The notes: generated by a model from the sequence alone, not told the origin. DNA of 64,000 nucleotides from Methanospirillum lacunae (GCF_003173355.1 NZ_QGMY01000008.1:496001-560000); one strand, 5' to 3'; shown: positions 19,524-29,651, numbered from the stretch's first letter. Numbers and translations: made by a program.

Positions 19524-21398
19524 TCAGTTATTCTTTCTGAAAAAAGATGGAAATAATTCTCTTTTTCCCGGAATCCTGAGTGCAGCCCAGTATTCATCGA
19601 TAAAATCCGTGTCAACCAGAAGATCGATGTATCCCATTTTTTCTGCAATACTGATTGCCCGGTCCCGGTTATCTATTGAAATAAGTGATTGATAAGCACC
19701 AGACAGTGATCCGTTACCGATCCTGTGATACTCTGCATGTGGAAACTCTGGAATGATTCCAAATTCGGTCAGTTTTTCTATTGAACCATATGTACCAAAG
19801 GCTCCGGCAAGATATACGTGTTTGATATCTGTGATCTTGATCCGGTATTTCATCATTAGAACGCTGATTGCTCCACAGACAGCAGCCTTTGTATCCATAA
19901 GATATGCCATATCCTGCTTTGTGATCACGATATCTCGCCCGGTTCCTGATTTCTCTGCAGGAACAAGCACATATCCGGGACCATCTTCAGTGTTTCTTAC
20001 CCCTGGAGCACCTTCAACAAACTTTCCGGTAAAGTCAAGAATCCCGGCAGCAGCCATGGCTGGTGCTGCATCGATGATACCTGATCCGCATATACCTTTA
20101 GGCAGTGTGTCACCAATCACCCTGATTACTGCCTCACCGGTTTCACGTTCTATCGATGCATGTTCTATTGCCCCGAGCATCGCCCTCATTCCGCATCGAA
20201 GCCCTGCACCTTCAAATGCCGGTCCTGAAGCACATGATGTTGAGACAAGCCAGTCCCGGTTTCCAAGCACGATCTCGCCATTTGTTCCAAGATCGATGAG
20301 GAGTGAGAGGTCTTCTGACTGATCGATCCCTGCAGTGATCAGATCTCCCACTGCATCTCCCCCGACAAATCTGCTCACTGCAGGCAAACACCAGATCCAT
20401 CCTTTCTTATGAATCACGAGACCAGATTCCTGAACTCGCATTAGGATTGGCGTTGTGGAAATTTCAACATCAACATAGTCAAGAGGACTTGGATCAATCC
20501 CAGCAAAAAGCCAGCACATGACGGTATTTCCCCCGATACAACAGTCAACTACTGCATTCTGATCGATCCCGGCATCAGAGATCAGTCTGCCGATCGCTTC
20601 GTTGATACTACCAATAGCTGCAGACCTGAGAGATGCCAGACCTGAAGGAGTGCGACCAATTACAATCCGGGTTACGAGTTCCTCCCCATACGTGATCTGT
20701 TTGTTTAATGCGGATGCCCGGGCCAGGATCTTTCCTGTGCTGAGATCCACGAGAAGGGCTGCGACGGTTGTCGTCCCGAGATCGATAGCAACTCCATATG
20801 CTTTTGGAATACTCTCTGAATTATTGATCTCAATAACTTCGGGCGACCCTCCGGTAGTCGTGATAAGAGCCGATACTGGCTCAGATGATGCCAGGATTCT
20901 GGTGATAATTTCAGTGCTGATCTGCGGTTTAACACCTGTATACCCAGGCAGACGAATCGATGGTCCGAGTATGGCAGATGGTCCGTCTTTTACCACCTGA
21001 ACCTGAAACCATCTTCCAGCTGGCTTAAACTCCCCTTCATTTACTTCTGATGTGAGCAGAATCTGCGGTTGATCAATCCGTGATTCTACCGGTATGGTAA
21101 ACTCAGCATCTGACCAGACTTTTGTCAGACAGGCTAGTTTATATCCGTGTCTTCTCTCTCCTGGACTGAGGCACTGCGAGCAGATATCCTTATCCTCTGA
21201 ACAGTCCCCCCTGATTCGGATGATCCTGCATTTACCACACTGTGCTTTTCCACCACAGATAGCCTCAAACTGGATCCCTGCCCCCCTGATGGCATCAAGC
21301 ACGGTCTTTCCGGCAGGCACGGTTACCATCCGGCTCATCGGGTTGAAGAGGATCGTTACAGTCTTTTCCACGTATCGATCTCCCTGCGGTACACTCAC
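19524..21398 (-). CDS. RACo-type reductive activator of a corrinoid protein (2Fe-2S + ASKHA ATPase)
   Basis: The 624-residue protein starts with a plant-type 2Fe-2S domain (Cys48, Cys54, Cys57, Cys90). A linker and a long ASKHA-fold region come next, with GVAIDLGTTTVAALLVDLSTG and LLIDLGTNGEIVLG as the phosphate and adenosine motifs. Such proteins use ATP to drive low-potential electrons onto Co(II) corrinoids. It ends the cdh operon, nine bases after cdhE, so the likely target is the corrinoid iron-sulfur protein CdhDE. This mirrors acetogens, where the activator lies with the acs genes. Membership in the DUF4445 family is clear; the target is inferred from position. Confidence 0.85.
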   Translation of the reverse strand: MSVPQGDRYVEKTVTILFNPMSRMVTVPAGKTVLDAIRGAGIQFEAICGGKAQCGKCRIIRIRGDCSEDKDICSQCLSPGERRHGYKLACLTKVWSDAEFTIPVESRIDQPQILLTSEVNEGEFKPAGRWFQVQVVKDGPSAILGPSIRLPGYTGVKPQISTEIITRILASSEPVSALITTTGGSPEVIEINNSESIPKAYGVAIDLGTTTVAALLVDLSTGKILARASALNKQITYGEELVTRIVIGRTPSGLASLRSAAIGSINEAIGRLISDAGIDQNAVVDCCIGGNTVMCWLFAGIDPSPLDYVDVEISTTPILMRVQESGLVIHKKGWIWCLPAVSRFVGGDAVGDLITAGIDQSEDLSLLIDLGTNGEIVLGNRDWLVSTSCASGPAFEGAGLRCGMRAMLGAIEHASIERETGEAVIRVIGDTLPKGICGSGIIDAAPAMAAAGILDFTGKFVEGAPGVRNTEDGPGYVLVPAEKSGTGRDIVITKQDMAYLMDTKAAVCGAISVLMMKYRIKITDIKHVYLAGAFGTYGSIEKLTEFGIIPEFPHAEYHRIGNGSLSGAYQSLISIDNRDRAISIAEKMGYIDLLVDTDFIDEYWAALRIPGKRELFPSFFRKNN

Positions 21399-21407
21399 GA
21401 AAAAAAG

Positions 21408-22835
21408 TTAATTCCCTTCTTGAGGAGGCCAGTGTTCACGGATCATCTTGCCAATTCCTGAAGAGTCACGGGGACCGACCAGGATCTGCCAACCGCTCGC
21501 CTCTTCAGTCTCTCCTGAAAGTCGTGCAGCGAGCCCGGGCAGGATGAGATATCGGTGAGTAACCTTTTCTTGGACGCCAGAATTTCGTAGTGCATCACCA
21601 ATCTTCTCAGCGTTCAGATACCGGCCTGCAACCGCTGCTTCGACAGAAAGACCACCGGTTTCTGTGACAATGAGGTAACAGTCAATCTTTGCAGCCTTGA
21701 TATCTGATTCAACAGTAAAGAAGGTCAGGGCATAGTTTGAAGTTATAAACACTGGTGCATCAGGCCCTGGATTGCCAAATATCCTCAATCCCGGTTCAAC
21801 AGATACTGGCTTTCGTGGATCAGTATAGAGGCCAAATCTCCAGATGAGCTGAGGAAGCACGGCCCATCCGTCAAGACTATGCATGATGAGCAGATCTGCA
21901 TATCTGGTCATCAGGATTGAAGCTGTGTATACCTCTTGCCACCGGTTTACCTCATCACTCAGTTCCTGCCCGGTCCAGACAGAAATGGGTGTTCCAAGAA
22001 TTGGAAGACCGAAGAGTGAATCCCCATCCCTGCATGCTGCCTTCCTGATCGCAGTGAAAGAGAAGACAGTTCCGGCAAGTCCTTCATCTCCGAATGTTCC
22101 GGGATCAAGCACAATATCTGTAATCCCACATGCCTGGAGAGTTTTGACCAGAGATCGGAGGAGTGAAAGATCTCCTGGGGCAGAGGCAACCAGCGGGCAT
22201 CCATGACTTACCGCGAGATCTGCCATTGCTCTCCAGTTCTTAGAGGTTGCAGCATAGATTAGGGGATGTCTGTTTCCAGCCACATCAAGTCCTGCCTTCA
22301 TCACTCCGGGATCATGGGTACAGAGGATAAGGGGGAGATCAGAGCTTTCAACTACCACTTTCACTGCTGCTTTAAATCGGTCTACGTCACCGGTCACTGA
22401 CCTTACTGCGATTGCATCCAGAGTAAGTGTCCTGCCAATATATCCGTATGAAAATCCGGCTATCTTGTGAACACGTGCATTTATCGCAGCAGCGTCCATG
22501 TCGTCAGATACATCAATTGCAATAGGTGGTGGGTACTGGTACGTAAACTCATGACGCTGGAGAACGTGTTTTCCCCCGACTGTAATTTTTCTGTCTGACC
22601 CTATTGTTATTGCCTTCACTGGCGGTGCAAGAAGTTCCTGCAGTTTTATAAAAGAGTCTTTGTACTGACTGTCATGAATCGGAGGACATCCCCCGGCCAC
22701 TGCTTCACCATTGACTACCTTTGTAGCAAATGCCATACAGTTTGGGACACCACACTCACCACAATTTGTTCGTGGAAGGAGTTTGTACACGTCAATCGGG
22801 CTGATCTCTCGTATCCCTTTCTTCTTTTCTGACAT
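21408..22835 (-). CDS. cdhE: CO dehydrogenase/acetyl-CoA synthase gamma subunit (corrinoid iron-sulfur protein, large)
   Basis: From the ATG at 22835 the protein has 475 residues. The start is chosen because AGGGGG lies five bases upstream, and it falls eight bases after the cdhD stop. A 4Fe-4S motif appears near the N-terminus (Cys25, Cys28, Cys33, Cys50). A TIM-barrel and a cobamide-binding C-terminal domain follow. With CdhD it carries the methyl group between tetrahydrosarcinapterin and the A-cluster of CdhC. The length is that of the archaeal family. Confidence 0.93.
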   Translation of the reverse strand: MSEKKKGIREISPIDVYKLLPRTNCGECGVPNCMAFATKVVNGEAVAGGCPPIHDSQYKDSFIKLQELLAPPVKAITIGSDRKITVGGKHVLQRHEFTYQYPPPIAIDVSDDMDAAAINARVHKIAGFSYGYIGRTLTLDAIAVRSVTGDVDRFKAAVKVVVESSDLPLILCTHDPGVMKAGLDVAGNRHPLIYAATSKNWRAMADLAVSHGCPLVASAPGDLSLLRSLVKTLQACGITDIVLDPGTFGDEGLAGTVFSFTAIRKAACRDGDSLFGLPILGTPISVWTGQELSDEVNRWQEVYTASILMTRYADLLIMHSLDGWAVLPQLIWRFGLYTDPRKPVSVEPGLRIFGNPGPDAPVFITSNYALTFFTVESDIKAAKIDCYLIVTETGGLSVEAAVAGRYLNAEKIGDALRNSGVQEKVTHRYLILPGLAARLSGETEEASGWQILVGPRDSSGIGKMIREHWPPQEGN

Positions 22836-22843
22836 GTTGCCCC

Positions 22844-24094
22844 CTAAATTCTGGCAGTCACCCATGACGCATCAGTTGCTCCTTTTGCTGCAGTTCCTGC
22901 GATCAACCTGGATGATACATCACGCATTGTTGAGACTGCAAGTGGATGCATCATCAGGAAGAGATCCACTCCTGCAAGAAGCAGTGTCAGGCTCCCTATT
23001 GTCTCCCAGATAGGGCCACGAAGATCTCCTGATCCATATTCTGGTCCTAGATCCATCCATGCCTCACGTGCTGACCAGGCGTTTGTCGCTGCTGAGATCG
23101 TTGGATGCTGTAACTCAACATCTCCCATGAGTCCTGCAGTTCGCGCCCGTTCATGGATCGTAAATGAGTATTCAAGACCATATCCAAGAGCAACTGTTGT
23201 CAGGTCGTTTAGGATACGATCTGCAGGGAAGAACTGGTACAGACGTCTGTTCAGTTCCTTGGCGCTGTTCAGATCAAGACCGGTAAAAGCAAGGATACAG
23301 TGGCCATGCTTATCTGCTGCTTTTGCCACCGGTTCCAGGGTTTTTACTTCAGCCATATCAGATGTCACTGAGTTGAGGAGGAGTCGTTCCCCTTCTGCCA
23401 TCTCTGCTATCTCAACAAAAGTCTGTGCATCCTTCTTTGGATCACCACATCCGCCGATGATGATCGGTACATCCACAGCCTGAAGTACATCCTCTACTGT
23501 CTTTGCCGCTTCCCTCGGACTGGCATCAGAGATGAGAGGGTCGGTGCTGAGCAGATGAACAGTGACCATGTCTGCACCATATTTCTCAACATTCATTTGT
23601 GCCCAAGCTGCCGGATCGTTGATAACCTCCGTGAGATGGTTTTTGAGAGCACGTGGCATGGGAAACGATGTATCAAAGACATCCATGGCAATAACCGGTG
23701 GATGAGCTGGTGGCACTTTTGGATCAGTAAATGGCGGAGTTCGTGCACCACCCACCGTTATTGTCTTTCCCCTGCTCCCTCCTTCTCCTTTTGTTGCACC
23801 GAGTGTAACTTCCCGGATACGTGCAGGATATGACTCAGGTATTGGTGTGAATGGTTCAGTCAGAAGTTTTTCCGGCCATTTTGATCGATCAATGATGGAA
23901 ACATCATGGGGAGGTATGGCACCAGGCATTGTAAGACCTGGAAGATAAACTGTTGATCCTCCAACCGGAATTGTCAGTTCCAGTTCTGCCAGATCCAGTT
24001 CAACATTCTCGAGAATTATCTCTCGTCCTGCCAGGAGTTCTGCAATTCCGGGTCCCAGAAGCCGGAGTAGTCCGGAGAGTTCTGACTCATCCAT
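22844..24094 (-). CDS. cdhD: CO dehydrogenase/acetyl-CoA synthase delta subunit (corrinoid iron-sulfur protein, small)
   Basis: The 416-residue protein has the CdhD pattern: TIPVGGSTVYLPGLTMPGA near the start, AMDVFDTSFPMPRALKNHL in the barrel and VPIIIGGCGDPKKDAQTF in the central part. It forms a TIM barrel that pairs with CdhE and takes part in methyl transfer. It overlaps the end of cdhC by eight bases. No cofactor cysteines are expected in this subunit. Confidence 0.93.
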   Translation of the reverse strand: MDESELSGLLRLLGPGIAELLAGREIILENVELDLAELELTIPVGGSTVYLPGLTMPGAIPPHDVSIIDRSKWPEKLLTEPFTPIPESYPARIREVTLGATKGEGGSRGKTITVGGARTPPFTDPKVPPAHPPVIAMDVFDTSFPMPRALKNHLTEVINDPAAWAQMNVEKYGADMVTVHLLSTDPLISDASPREAAKTVEDVLQAVDVPIIIGGCGDPKKDAQTFVEIAEMAEGERLLLNSVTSDMAEVKTLEPVAKAADKHGHCILAFTGLDLNSAKELNRRLYQFFPADRILNDLTTVALGYGLEYSFTIHERARTAGLMGDVELQHPTISAATNAWSAREAWMDLGPEYGSGDLRGPIWETIGSLTLLLAGVDLFLMMHPLAVSTMRDVSSRLIAGTAAKGATDASWVTARI

Positions 24095-25511
24095 TACTGT
24101 TTCCTCCTTTCCTTTCAGGCTCTATCGGTCTTATGATCACCTTTTCAGCAAATATCTTTGCATTCTTTAAAATGATCTTTACTCCTCCGGCAGTAATTGG
24201 CAGTTCTCCTGCTACAAATACTGGTTTCTGCCCTCCCTGAACGAATGGGGATCCTTGATCCTCTGATCCAGGGGTATTGATATCTTCAATTTCCGACGAT
24301 GCCCATTGAAGAGCCAGAGGATGAGACATTTTTATGAGAAACTCTTTGAGTGATGGAATATCTGTTGAATCTGTCTCTGTTGCTATTTTTTTGGAAATGT
24401 CTTCTGGGATAAACCCGGAGAGACTATCTTTGATCTCTTTGGGCATCCACACGATGGCGTTCCATCCCCCGTCAGCACAAAGGAATTTTCTGGATCTCAT
24501 ATACTCCAGTGAGATGCCATGAAAACCTTCCACCTGTCTTCCACCGGCGGTTGAATCTGCAAGAGTAGAAAAAGCCAGGCCATTTACGGTAGGTCCAGGG
24601 AACCTGCGATGCACGATCCCAAATCCTTCAACTTCAGGAATATAGAATGCGATGGCTTCAAAGCAGCCGCAGGAGGTATGCGGGTATCCGAATGCAGAAT
24701 AGAGGTAAACCCTGTTTACCTCACCCATCGACCTTTTTTTAGCATGCTCGTTTATCCCTGAGTATTCCCCCTTGTCTGGATCAATGCAGGCATCTTTTGC
24801 AATAGGAAAAATCGGCCCTTCAGGATCCATACGGGCTGCGGCCCTTCCATCAAACCAACTGATAGCTCCGCAGTTTGCGTACCGTTCTGGTGTAATAACA
24901 CAGATATGTGATGGTGCAAACGACTGGCAGAGGGCACATCCATAAAATGTGTCAACCTGCTCATCAGACAGACCCCGGGCACGTGCATCTCTTGATTCAT
25001 ACCGTTCACGTGCCATGGCATAGCAGGAGTTGAAATCCTCACCTGCGGTTATGAAGGTGATCTGGATCTTCTCAATAAGAGCCAGTTCGCTCCGGTAAAG
25101 CCTTTCAATTGCTTTACCAATGTAAACGAAACTATCAAGTCCTTTCGCATAGGATTTTTTCCCGATTCTAATCCAGATATCATATCGCTGGTTGAGATGC
25201 ATGACACCCTGGATGTAGTTCATGTACTCGTGAATCCGGCGTTCAAGGACTCCTTCAAGATCCTCTTCAAGCTTCGATCCTGCTACCTCGACAAGGATAC
25301 CAAACCTGGCATGAGATCCCGGAGGGATATCTTTGAGATCAGGCCCGATGACTGATATTTTACCGTCTTCGATTGCATCGGGGTTTCTGACCAGCACAAT
25401 CTCAAACTTCTGGTCGACCTTTGGACCTCCAAGCTCGACCTGCATGTCCTCTTTTCTGATCCTCTCTCCTTCAAAGACCAGCCCAACTTCTACCGGAATG
25501 TCTTCAAACAT
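24087..25511 (-). CDS. cdhC: Acetyl-CoA synthase beta subunit (A-cluster)
   Basis: The 474-residue protein joins methyl, CO and CoA at the nickel-iron-sulfur A-cluster. The ligand cysteines are visible: Cys192, Cys195, Cys204 and Cys214 in GCALC...HIC...NCG, and Cys281 and Cys283 in TSCGCFE. This matches the shorter archaeal form, which lacks the N-terminal CODH-binding domain of bacterial AcsB. I use the ATG at 25511 with GGGG upstream; TTG 25529 and ATG 25523 are alternative starts. It overlaps cdhB by eight bases. Confidence 0.94.
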   Translation of the reverse strand: MFEDIPVEVGLVFEGERIRKEDMQVELGGPKVDQKFEIVLVRNPDAIEDGKISVIGPDLKDIPPGSHARFGILVEVAGSKLEEDLEGVLERRIHEYMNYIQGVMHLNQRYDIWIRIGKKSYAKGLDSFVYIGKAIERLYRSELALIEKIQITFITAGEDFNSCYAMARERYESRDARARGLSDEQVDTFYGCALCQSFAPSHICVITPERYANCGAISWFDGRAAARMDPEGPIFPIAKDACIDPDKGEYSGINEHAKKRSMGEVNRVYLYSAFGYPHTSCGCFEAIAFYIPEVEGFGIVHRRFPGPTVNGLAFSTLADSTAGGRQVEGFHGISLEYMRSRKFLCADGGWNAIVWMPKEIKDSLSGFIPEDISKKIATETDSTDIPSLKEFLIKMSHPLALQWASSEIEDINTPGSEDQGSPFVQGGQKPVFVAGELPITAGGVKIILKNAKIFAEKVIIRPIEPERKGGNSNG

Positions 25512-26058
25512 GCTTTTCCCCATTTTCAAGTAAAACTGCGGCTGCCTGCAGTTGTTTTTTCCATGGATCTACTGCAATATTCCCAAATGACCAGGTTGCA
25601 TGCGGTTGATATTTTCTATTCAGATTTATTGTATTTAGGTGTGGTGCCGAGTTTCGAAGTCCGGACAGAATTGTCCAGCAGAATGAATAGGGAATTGCAG
25701 CAAACAGCACAAGATCATACTGACCCAGATTATCAAACCCTTTCCACTCCGGGTCTCTGAGTCGATCGGCTATCTCCATCCCTCCCATAATAGCTTCTAT
25801 ACTGATTCCATGACTGATAAGTCCCTTTACTGCAGGAGATGTTCCCAGTACCGGGATGTGCCTGACACGTGAAACAGTACTTATAAATCCGGTTAATGAT
25901 TCACAATCCGGACTTGTTGCTGCAATTTCGTGTCCGATGATGAATATTGGCCGTTTCACCCGATTTAGAAGTGCAACAATGACTTCGGGTTTCCCGATAA
26001 CTGATGCATGGGATGTTCCTCCCATCTCTGCCCGTATCCAAGAATCATCCCCTGCCAT
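25504..26058 (-). CDS. cdhB: CO dehydrogenase epsilon subunit
   Basis: The 184-residue protein is the small subunit found with archaeal CdhA. It has the Rossmann-type pattern RPIFIIGHEI and later LVLFAAIPYSFCWTILSGLR, and ends with the helical KKQLQAAAVLLENGEKHV. It forms the alpha2-epsilon2 component and may bind flavin or CoA, which is not settled. The presence of this subunit marks the operon as archaeal. It sits five bases after cdhA. Confidence 0.93.
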   Translation of the reverse strand: MAGDDSWIRAEMGGTSHASVIGKPEVIVALLNRVKRPIFIIGHEIAATSPDCESLTGFISTVSRVRHIPVLGTSPAVKGLISHGISIEAIMGGMEIADRLRDPEWKGFDNLGQYDLVLFAAIPYSFCWTILSGLRNSAPHLNTINLNRKYQPHATWSFGNIAVDPWKKQLQAAAVLLENGEKHV

Positions 26059-26063
26059 TTTTG

Positions 26064-28418
26064 TTACTCCTTTGCATCCCGTATTTGTGATTTTAGCATG
26101 GTTGGATTTGGTATCGGTTGTTCGTTGTATCCTTTCTGCTCAAGGATGGGAAGGATCTGCTCTTTCATCGTGATTGGGATATCAGCCTGTGACCTGACAA
26201 AGAGGTTGAGGTCATCAGGCATCTGGTCATAAAGGCGCCTGTACAGATCAACGTAATTGGTAAGTTTCATTGATCTTCCCCGGGAAGTGTCATTTGGTCG
26301 CATGCAGAGTTTTGCAGCAAGCGTCATTGCCTCTTCCGGAGTTTCTGCAGCAATAAAGAGGTGTTCAGGTACAGGGCCTACCTGTACCTTCTCACCGGTC
26401 CGGGAATCATACACAAACCAGTCTTCTGGTTTATCCTTCCTCCCAAGAAGCATACGTCTGTACTTCGATCCATGAGGGCCTACGATGACCGGAATGCCAA
26501 GTCGCCAGAATCCAGCTGCAATTGCTGCTGCTTTCTGGGACATTGCTCCCCAGGCTATTCCAACAGCCCCGACACGGTTATACACGTAATCTGCAATCTC
26601 TTCGTAATTGCCCCGGAGACTCCGTTTTGCAAATATACTTGCAATCTTAATGGTTGCACCGGCAATATGAGCATTTGAGACACAGGATCCAACGTTCACG
26701 ATTCCTCCGGCATCGAACCGGCCATGAAACTCTTCGTATGGTGTCTGTCCGTCTTCATTGCGGTACATCCCGATAGCCATTGCCGAGCAGCCTGAAGTGA
26801 CAACGATATATCGCCGCCGGGCAAACTCCCGTGCCATATCAGCGACTTCTTTAGCCCCGTTCCCGTAATTTGCGCAACCGATAAAAGCCACAACGCCCGG
26901 GATCTCACCGAGAACTATCGGGCCTCCAACCTCCCTGATCTCGATATCCTGGATTGCACCACGGCCTGCCCTTACATTAAACCGTTCGGCACAAATCTGG
27001 GTTTCAGCAGCAGAGAGTATTGCACTATGGACCGGAATTTCCTTGGAACAGACATCTTCGCATTTCCCGCAACCGATACAGGAATCATAGAGAGAGGCTA
27101 GTGCAGATAAATCTCCATCTCCTGCCTGTTGAACTGCGATAGCAAGGGGCATCGAAGCCGGGCATACTCGTGAACACTCCTGGCATCCTTTACACCGTTT
27201 TGCCAGTTCAAAAAGATCTTCTATTGGTGGAATAGCCCTGAAATTTCTTCCTTTCTCTTTTACTGCTATAGCAGTCCGGACTGCCACTTCACCAACCTTT
27301 TCTGGATCAAGAATAAGAACCCCTGGTGTCTTACCGCTGAGAAGGTCTTCAATAATCGCCTCAGGTTCATCCCCTGTCCGGTCTGGAAGGCCAGAGCAGT
27401 TCATGGAACTGGTTGCGATGAGTGGTGCATAAATCTGTTGTGCTTCAATGAGCAGATCAGCCCTGACACATTGTTCATCTACTACAATCACATCCGGAAC
27501 ACCGCTTCTGATATAGCGGAGTTGCCATGATATCGGCCCGATGATCTTTGCGTTTGGATCATACCGGGTCAGGTCCACCGCAGTACAGCATATCCCGGTG
27601 ATCTCAATTGTTCCGCTTAAATTCTGCTCTCTGGCATAGTCGATAATTTCGATTGCTGGAGGAACATTGTGCCCTACAACAAGGATAACCGGTTTTTCAG
27701 CGTCAACGGTTCCAAGTCCAAGTTCAATGAGTGATGCATCAGGGTCTGCTTTCGGGAATGAGAATGCTGATATCTGGGCAATATCTGCAACCTCGAGACC
27801 AACATGATCCATGGTCCCGGCATGGAAGACTTTGGACTCAAAGTCTATAGCATCACCTTCCTGGCCGGTATGTGCAGCTGCAAGGAGTTCGGTGGTCTGG
27901 CGTTCGCAGTAATCGAGAACGATCTCAAGATCTCCGAGTGTGGTTGGTTTGATTCCACAGACTAGCCTGATGATTGGTGCTTCAGTCTCGATAGAATTTC
28001 CACCAATATCAAGGAGATGGCGTCTGCCATATGTTTTGATAAGATGCGTTACGAGATGACGGGCATGACTAATATGGGTTGCAGCGCCAATACAGGCTGC
28101 AAGTAGTACGATTCTGGATTGTTGTGCTTCCATCCCAATACCGCAGGCACCCTTTTTTCCTCCTGACAGGTCGCACTTTCCGTATGTACAAAGGCAACAT
28201 AGGTCACAGAATGGGAGATATAAGGGTTTATACCGGGAAAGAAGCATCCGATCCCAGTTCCTGAGATCAGTGTGCGAAGGCATTGGTGTTGGCCCTTCAT
28301 CCTCATCCCACTGGTCACCACGCAATGATCCTATGGAAACCTTAAGGTTCTTTAGTGATGCAGCGCTGGACTTCAGGTCATCCAAGGTAAGTGTAACGTT
28401 TTTCCTGTTCACAGTCAT
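26064..28418 (-). CDS. cdhA: CO dehydrogenase alpha subunit (Ni C-cluster, extra ferredoxin clusters)
   Basis: The 784-residue protein oxidises CO or reduces CO2 at a nickel C-cluster. An N-terminal cysteine group (CDLCCLCTYGKCDLSGGKKGAC) binds the B- and D-type clusters. Two 4Fe-4S motifs at about residues 400-415 and 440-460 (CKGCQECSRVC, CIGCGKCEDVC) are the archaeal additions. C-cluster cysteines are visible near GCANYGNG, TSGCSA and VGSCVSNA. Length and order are normal. It heads the cdhABCDE-RACo transcript. Confidence 0.95.
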   Translation of the reverse strand: MTVNRKNVTLTLDDLKSSAASLKNLKVSIGSLRGDQWDEDEGPTPMPSHTDLRNWDRMLLSRYKPLYLPFCDLCCLCTYGKCDLSGGKKGACGIGMEAQQSRIVLLAACIGAATHISHARHLVTHLIKTYGRRHLLDIGGNSIETEAPIIRLVCGIKPTTLGDLEIVLDYCERQTTELLAAAHTGQEGDAIDFESKVFHAGTMDHVGLEVADIAQISAFSFPKADPDASLIELGLGTVDAEKPVILVVGHNVPPAIEIIDYAREQNLSGTIEITGICCTAVDLTRYDPNAKIIGPISWQLRYIRSGVPDVIVVDEQCVRADLLIEAQQIYAPLIATSSMNCSGLPDRTGDEPEAIIEDLLSGKTPGVLILDPEKVGEVAVRTAIAVKEKGRNFRAIPPIEDLFELAKRCKGCQECSRVCPASMPLAIAVQQAGDGDLSALASLYDSCIGCGKCEDVCSKEIPVHSAILSAAETQICAERFNVRAGRGAIQDIEIREVGGPIVLGEIPGVVAFIGCANYGNGAKEVADMAREFARRRYIVVTSGCSAMAIGMYRNEDGQTPYEEFHGRFDAGGIVNVGSCVSNAHIAGATIKIASIFAKRSLRGNYEEIADYVYNRVGAVGIAWGAMSQKAAAIAAGFWRLGIPVIVGPHGSKYRRMLLGRKDKPEDWFVYDSRTGEKVQVGPVPEHLFIAAETPEEAMTLAAKLCMRPNDTSRGRSMKLTNYVDLYRRLYDQMPDDLNLFVRSQADIPITMKEQILPILEQKGYNEQPIPNPTMLKSQIRDAKE

Positions 28419-28534
28419 CGGCTAGTATATTCTGACTGTACATTAGGAGGACAGGAGTTAATTAGCGTATACCCTCTTGGGAGGATATGGTAATTTCTGC
28501 TATGAGAAATGATCGGAAAACTTGTGAAAACTTC

Positions 28535-28572
28535 AAAAAAGGGATTATTAGGGTTTCAGAGTTTATACTCTG
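28535..28572 (-). terminator. Terminator after the second sheath-like gene
   Basis: On the minus strand, CAGAGT and ACTCTG arms around a four-base loop (28557-28572) overlap the stop codon region. After 16 bases a run of six T follows (A-run at 28535-28540 on the plus strand). This would separate the highly expressed sheath-like gene from cdhA downstream. Confidence 0.55.
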
Positions 28573-29426
28573 AATCCGGAGTTGTAGGTGAAGGCCTTCT
28601 GCAGGGTCTTGATTCCACCGGTTACTTCGGTGTTGTCTTTCCAGCTGTTGGTTGCAGAGGTCTTGTTCCAGGTTGCTGCACCATCTGATGTTGTTCCATC
28701 ACGTGCATAGTTGCTGTCGCCACCGTCACGGGCTTCCATAATGCTGCCTGCGAAGACGGTCTTAACAGTACCCTCTGCAAAGCCGCTTCCTGAGTTTGCA
28801 TCAGGGGTAACTGCAATCTGGTAGTTCAGGCCTGCTGGTACATCTGCGGTCTCAGCGACTGCACGGATCTGTCCCTTGGTTGAAACCTGAGCGCTGTTAA
28901 CATTGACGAGGCTGCTCTTTGCAGAGACAATGTTACAGAATGCTGGCAGGATGCTTCCATTCAGGGTTGAGAAGACACAACGGATGTTGTTATCTGCATT
29001 TGCGTAGTTACCTGCAACTGAGAGAGTGTACTCTTCCTCACCAACAAGGTGTGCACCTTCGGTGCTGGCGTAGGTCAGAACCTTCTGTGACTCAATGTTG
29101 TAGAGACCAGATCCCTGGTTCTTTGAGTTGAAGTCGAAGTTCTTGTTCTCTGCGAGCTTACCACCATTGGTCAGGATTGCATCCTTGTAGGTAACATCAG
29201 AGATTGACTGACCTGCTCCCAGAATACCGGTTGGGATTTTTCCTGGATTTGCAATAACCCAGGACATGGTTGACTTATCATCAACTGCACCAGTGGCATC
29301 GATAACGGTGTCAATGGAGAAAATCTGGTTTTCAGGGGTTGCGTTTGGAAGGCGGTCTGCTGCTGCAAAACCGACGATTGCCACAAGGGCAACCAGTGCA
29401 ATAGTTGCGATGTATCCGAATTTCAT
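28563..29426 (-). CDS. Secreted sheath-like / surface structural protein, paralog 2
   Basis: The 287-residue protein has a signal peptide ending FAAA before DRLPN, and a mature region rich in small and beta-forming residues with only two cysteines (CVFS and CNIV). It shares most conserved blocks with the protein at 3587-4531. The codon choice is very regular, the promoter is strong and a GTAGGAG ribosome site precedes the ATG, all signs of high expression. A sheath or surface subunit role is inferred from this and from the genus-like context. An alternative is an unrelated abundant secreted protein. Confidence 0.72.
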   Translation of the reverse strand: MKFGYIATIALVALVAIVGFAAADRLPNATPENQIFSIDTVIDATGAVDDKSTMSWVIANPGKIPTGILGAGQSISDVTYKDAILTNGGKLAENKNFDFNSKNQGSGLYNIESQKVLTYASTEGAHLVGEEEYTLSVAGNYANADNNIRCVFSTLNGSILPAFCNIVSAKSSLVNVNSAQVSTKGQIRAVAETADVPAGLNYQIAVTPDANSGSGFAEGTVKTVFAGSIMEARDGGDSNYARDGTTSDGAATWNKTSATNSWKDNTEVTGGIKTLQKAFTYNSGFRV

Positions 29427-29531
29427 TACAGTACTCCTACAATTATGCTGATACTCTATGCATCAACTTGTATCAATTATTCATCAAAGAATAAATGCTT
29501 GCTGGGGTCAACAGGAAGGCCTCTTCCACCT

Positions 29532-29546
29532 ATTATATATATCCTT
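29532..29546 (-). promoter_or_regulatory. Strong archaeal promoter (TATA box) of the second sheath-like gene
   Basis: Reading the minus strand, AGGATATATATAATAG gives a purine-rich BRE-like edge and a near-ideal TATA element about 110 bases before the ATG at 29426. A start 25 bases downstream would leave a leader of about 80 bases ending in GTAGGAGT. Confidence 0.55.
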
Positions 29547-29651
29547 TATGAATTTCATGACTATATGAATTCGAAAATACCAAAACGAATATTTTAGAAT
29601 TGATTGGAATTTTATGAAACTGATGCATGGGGAGATTTCATCTTAAATTCA

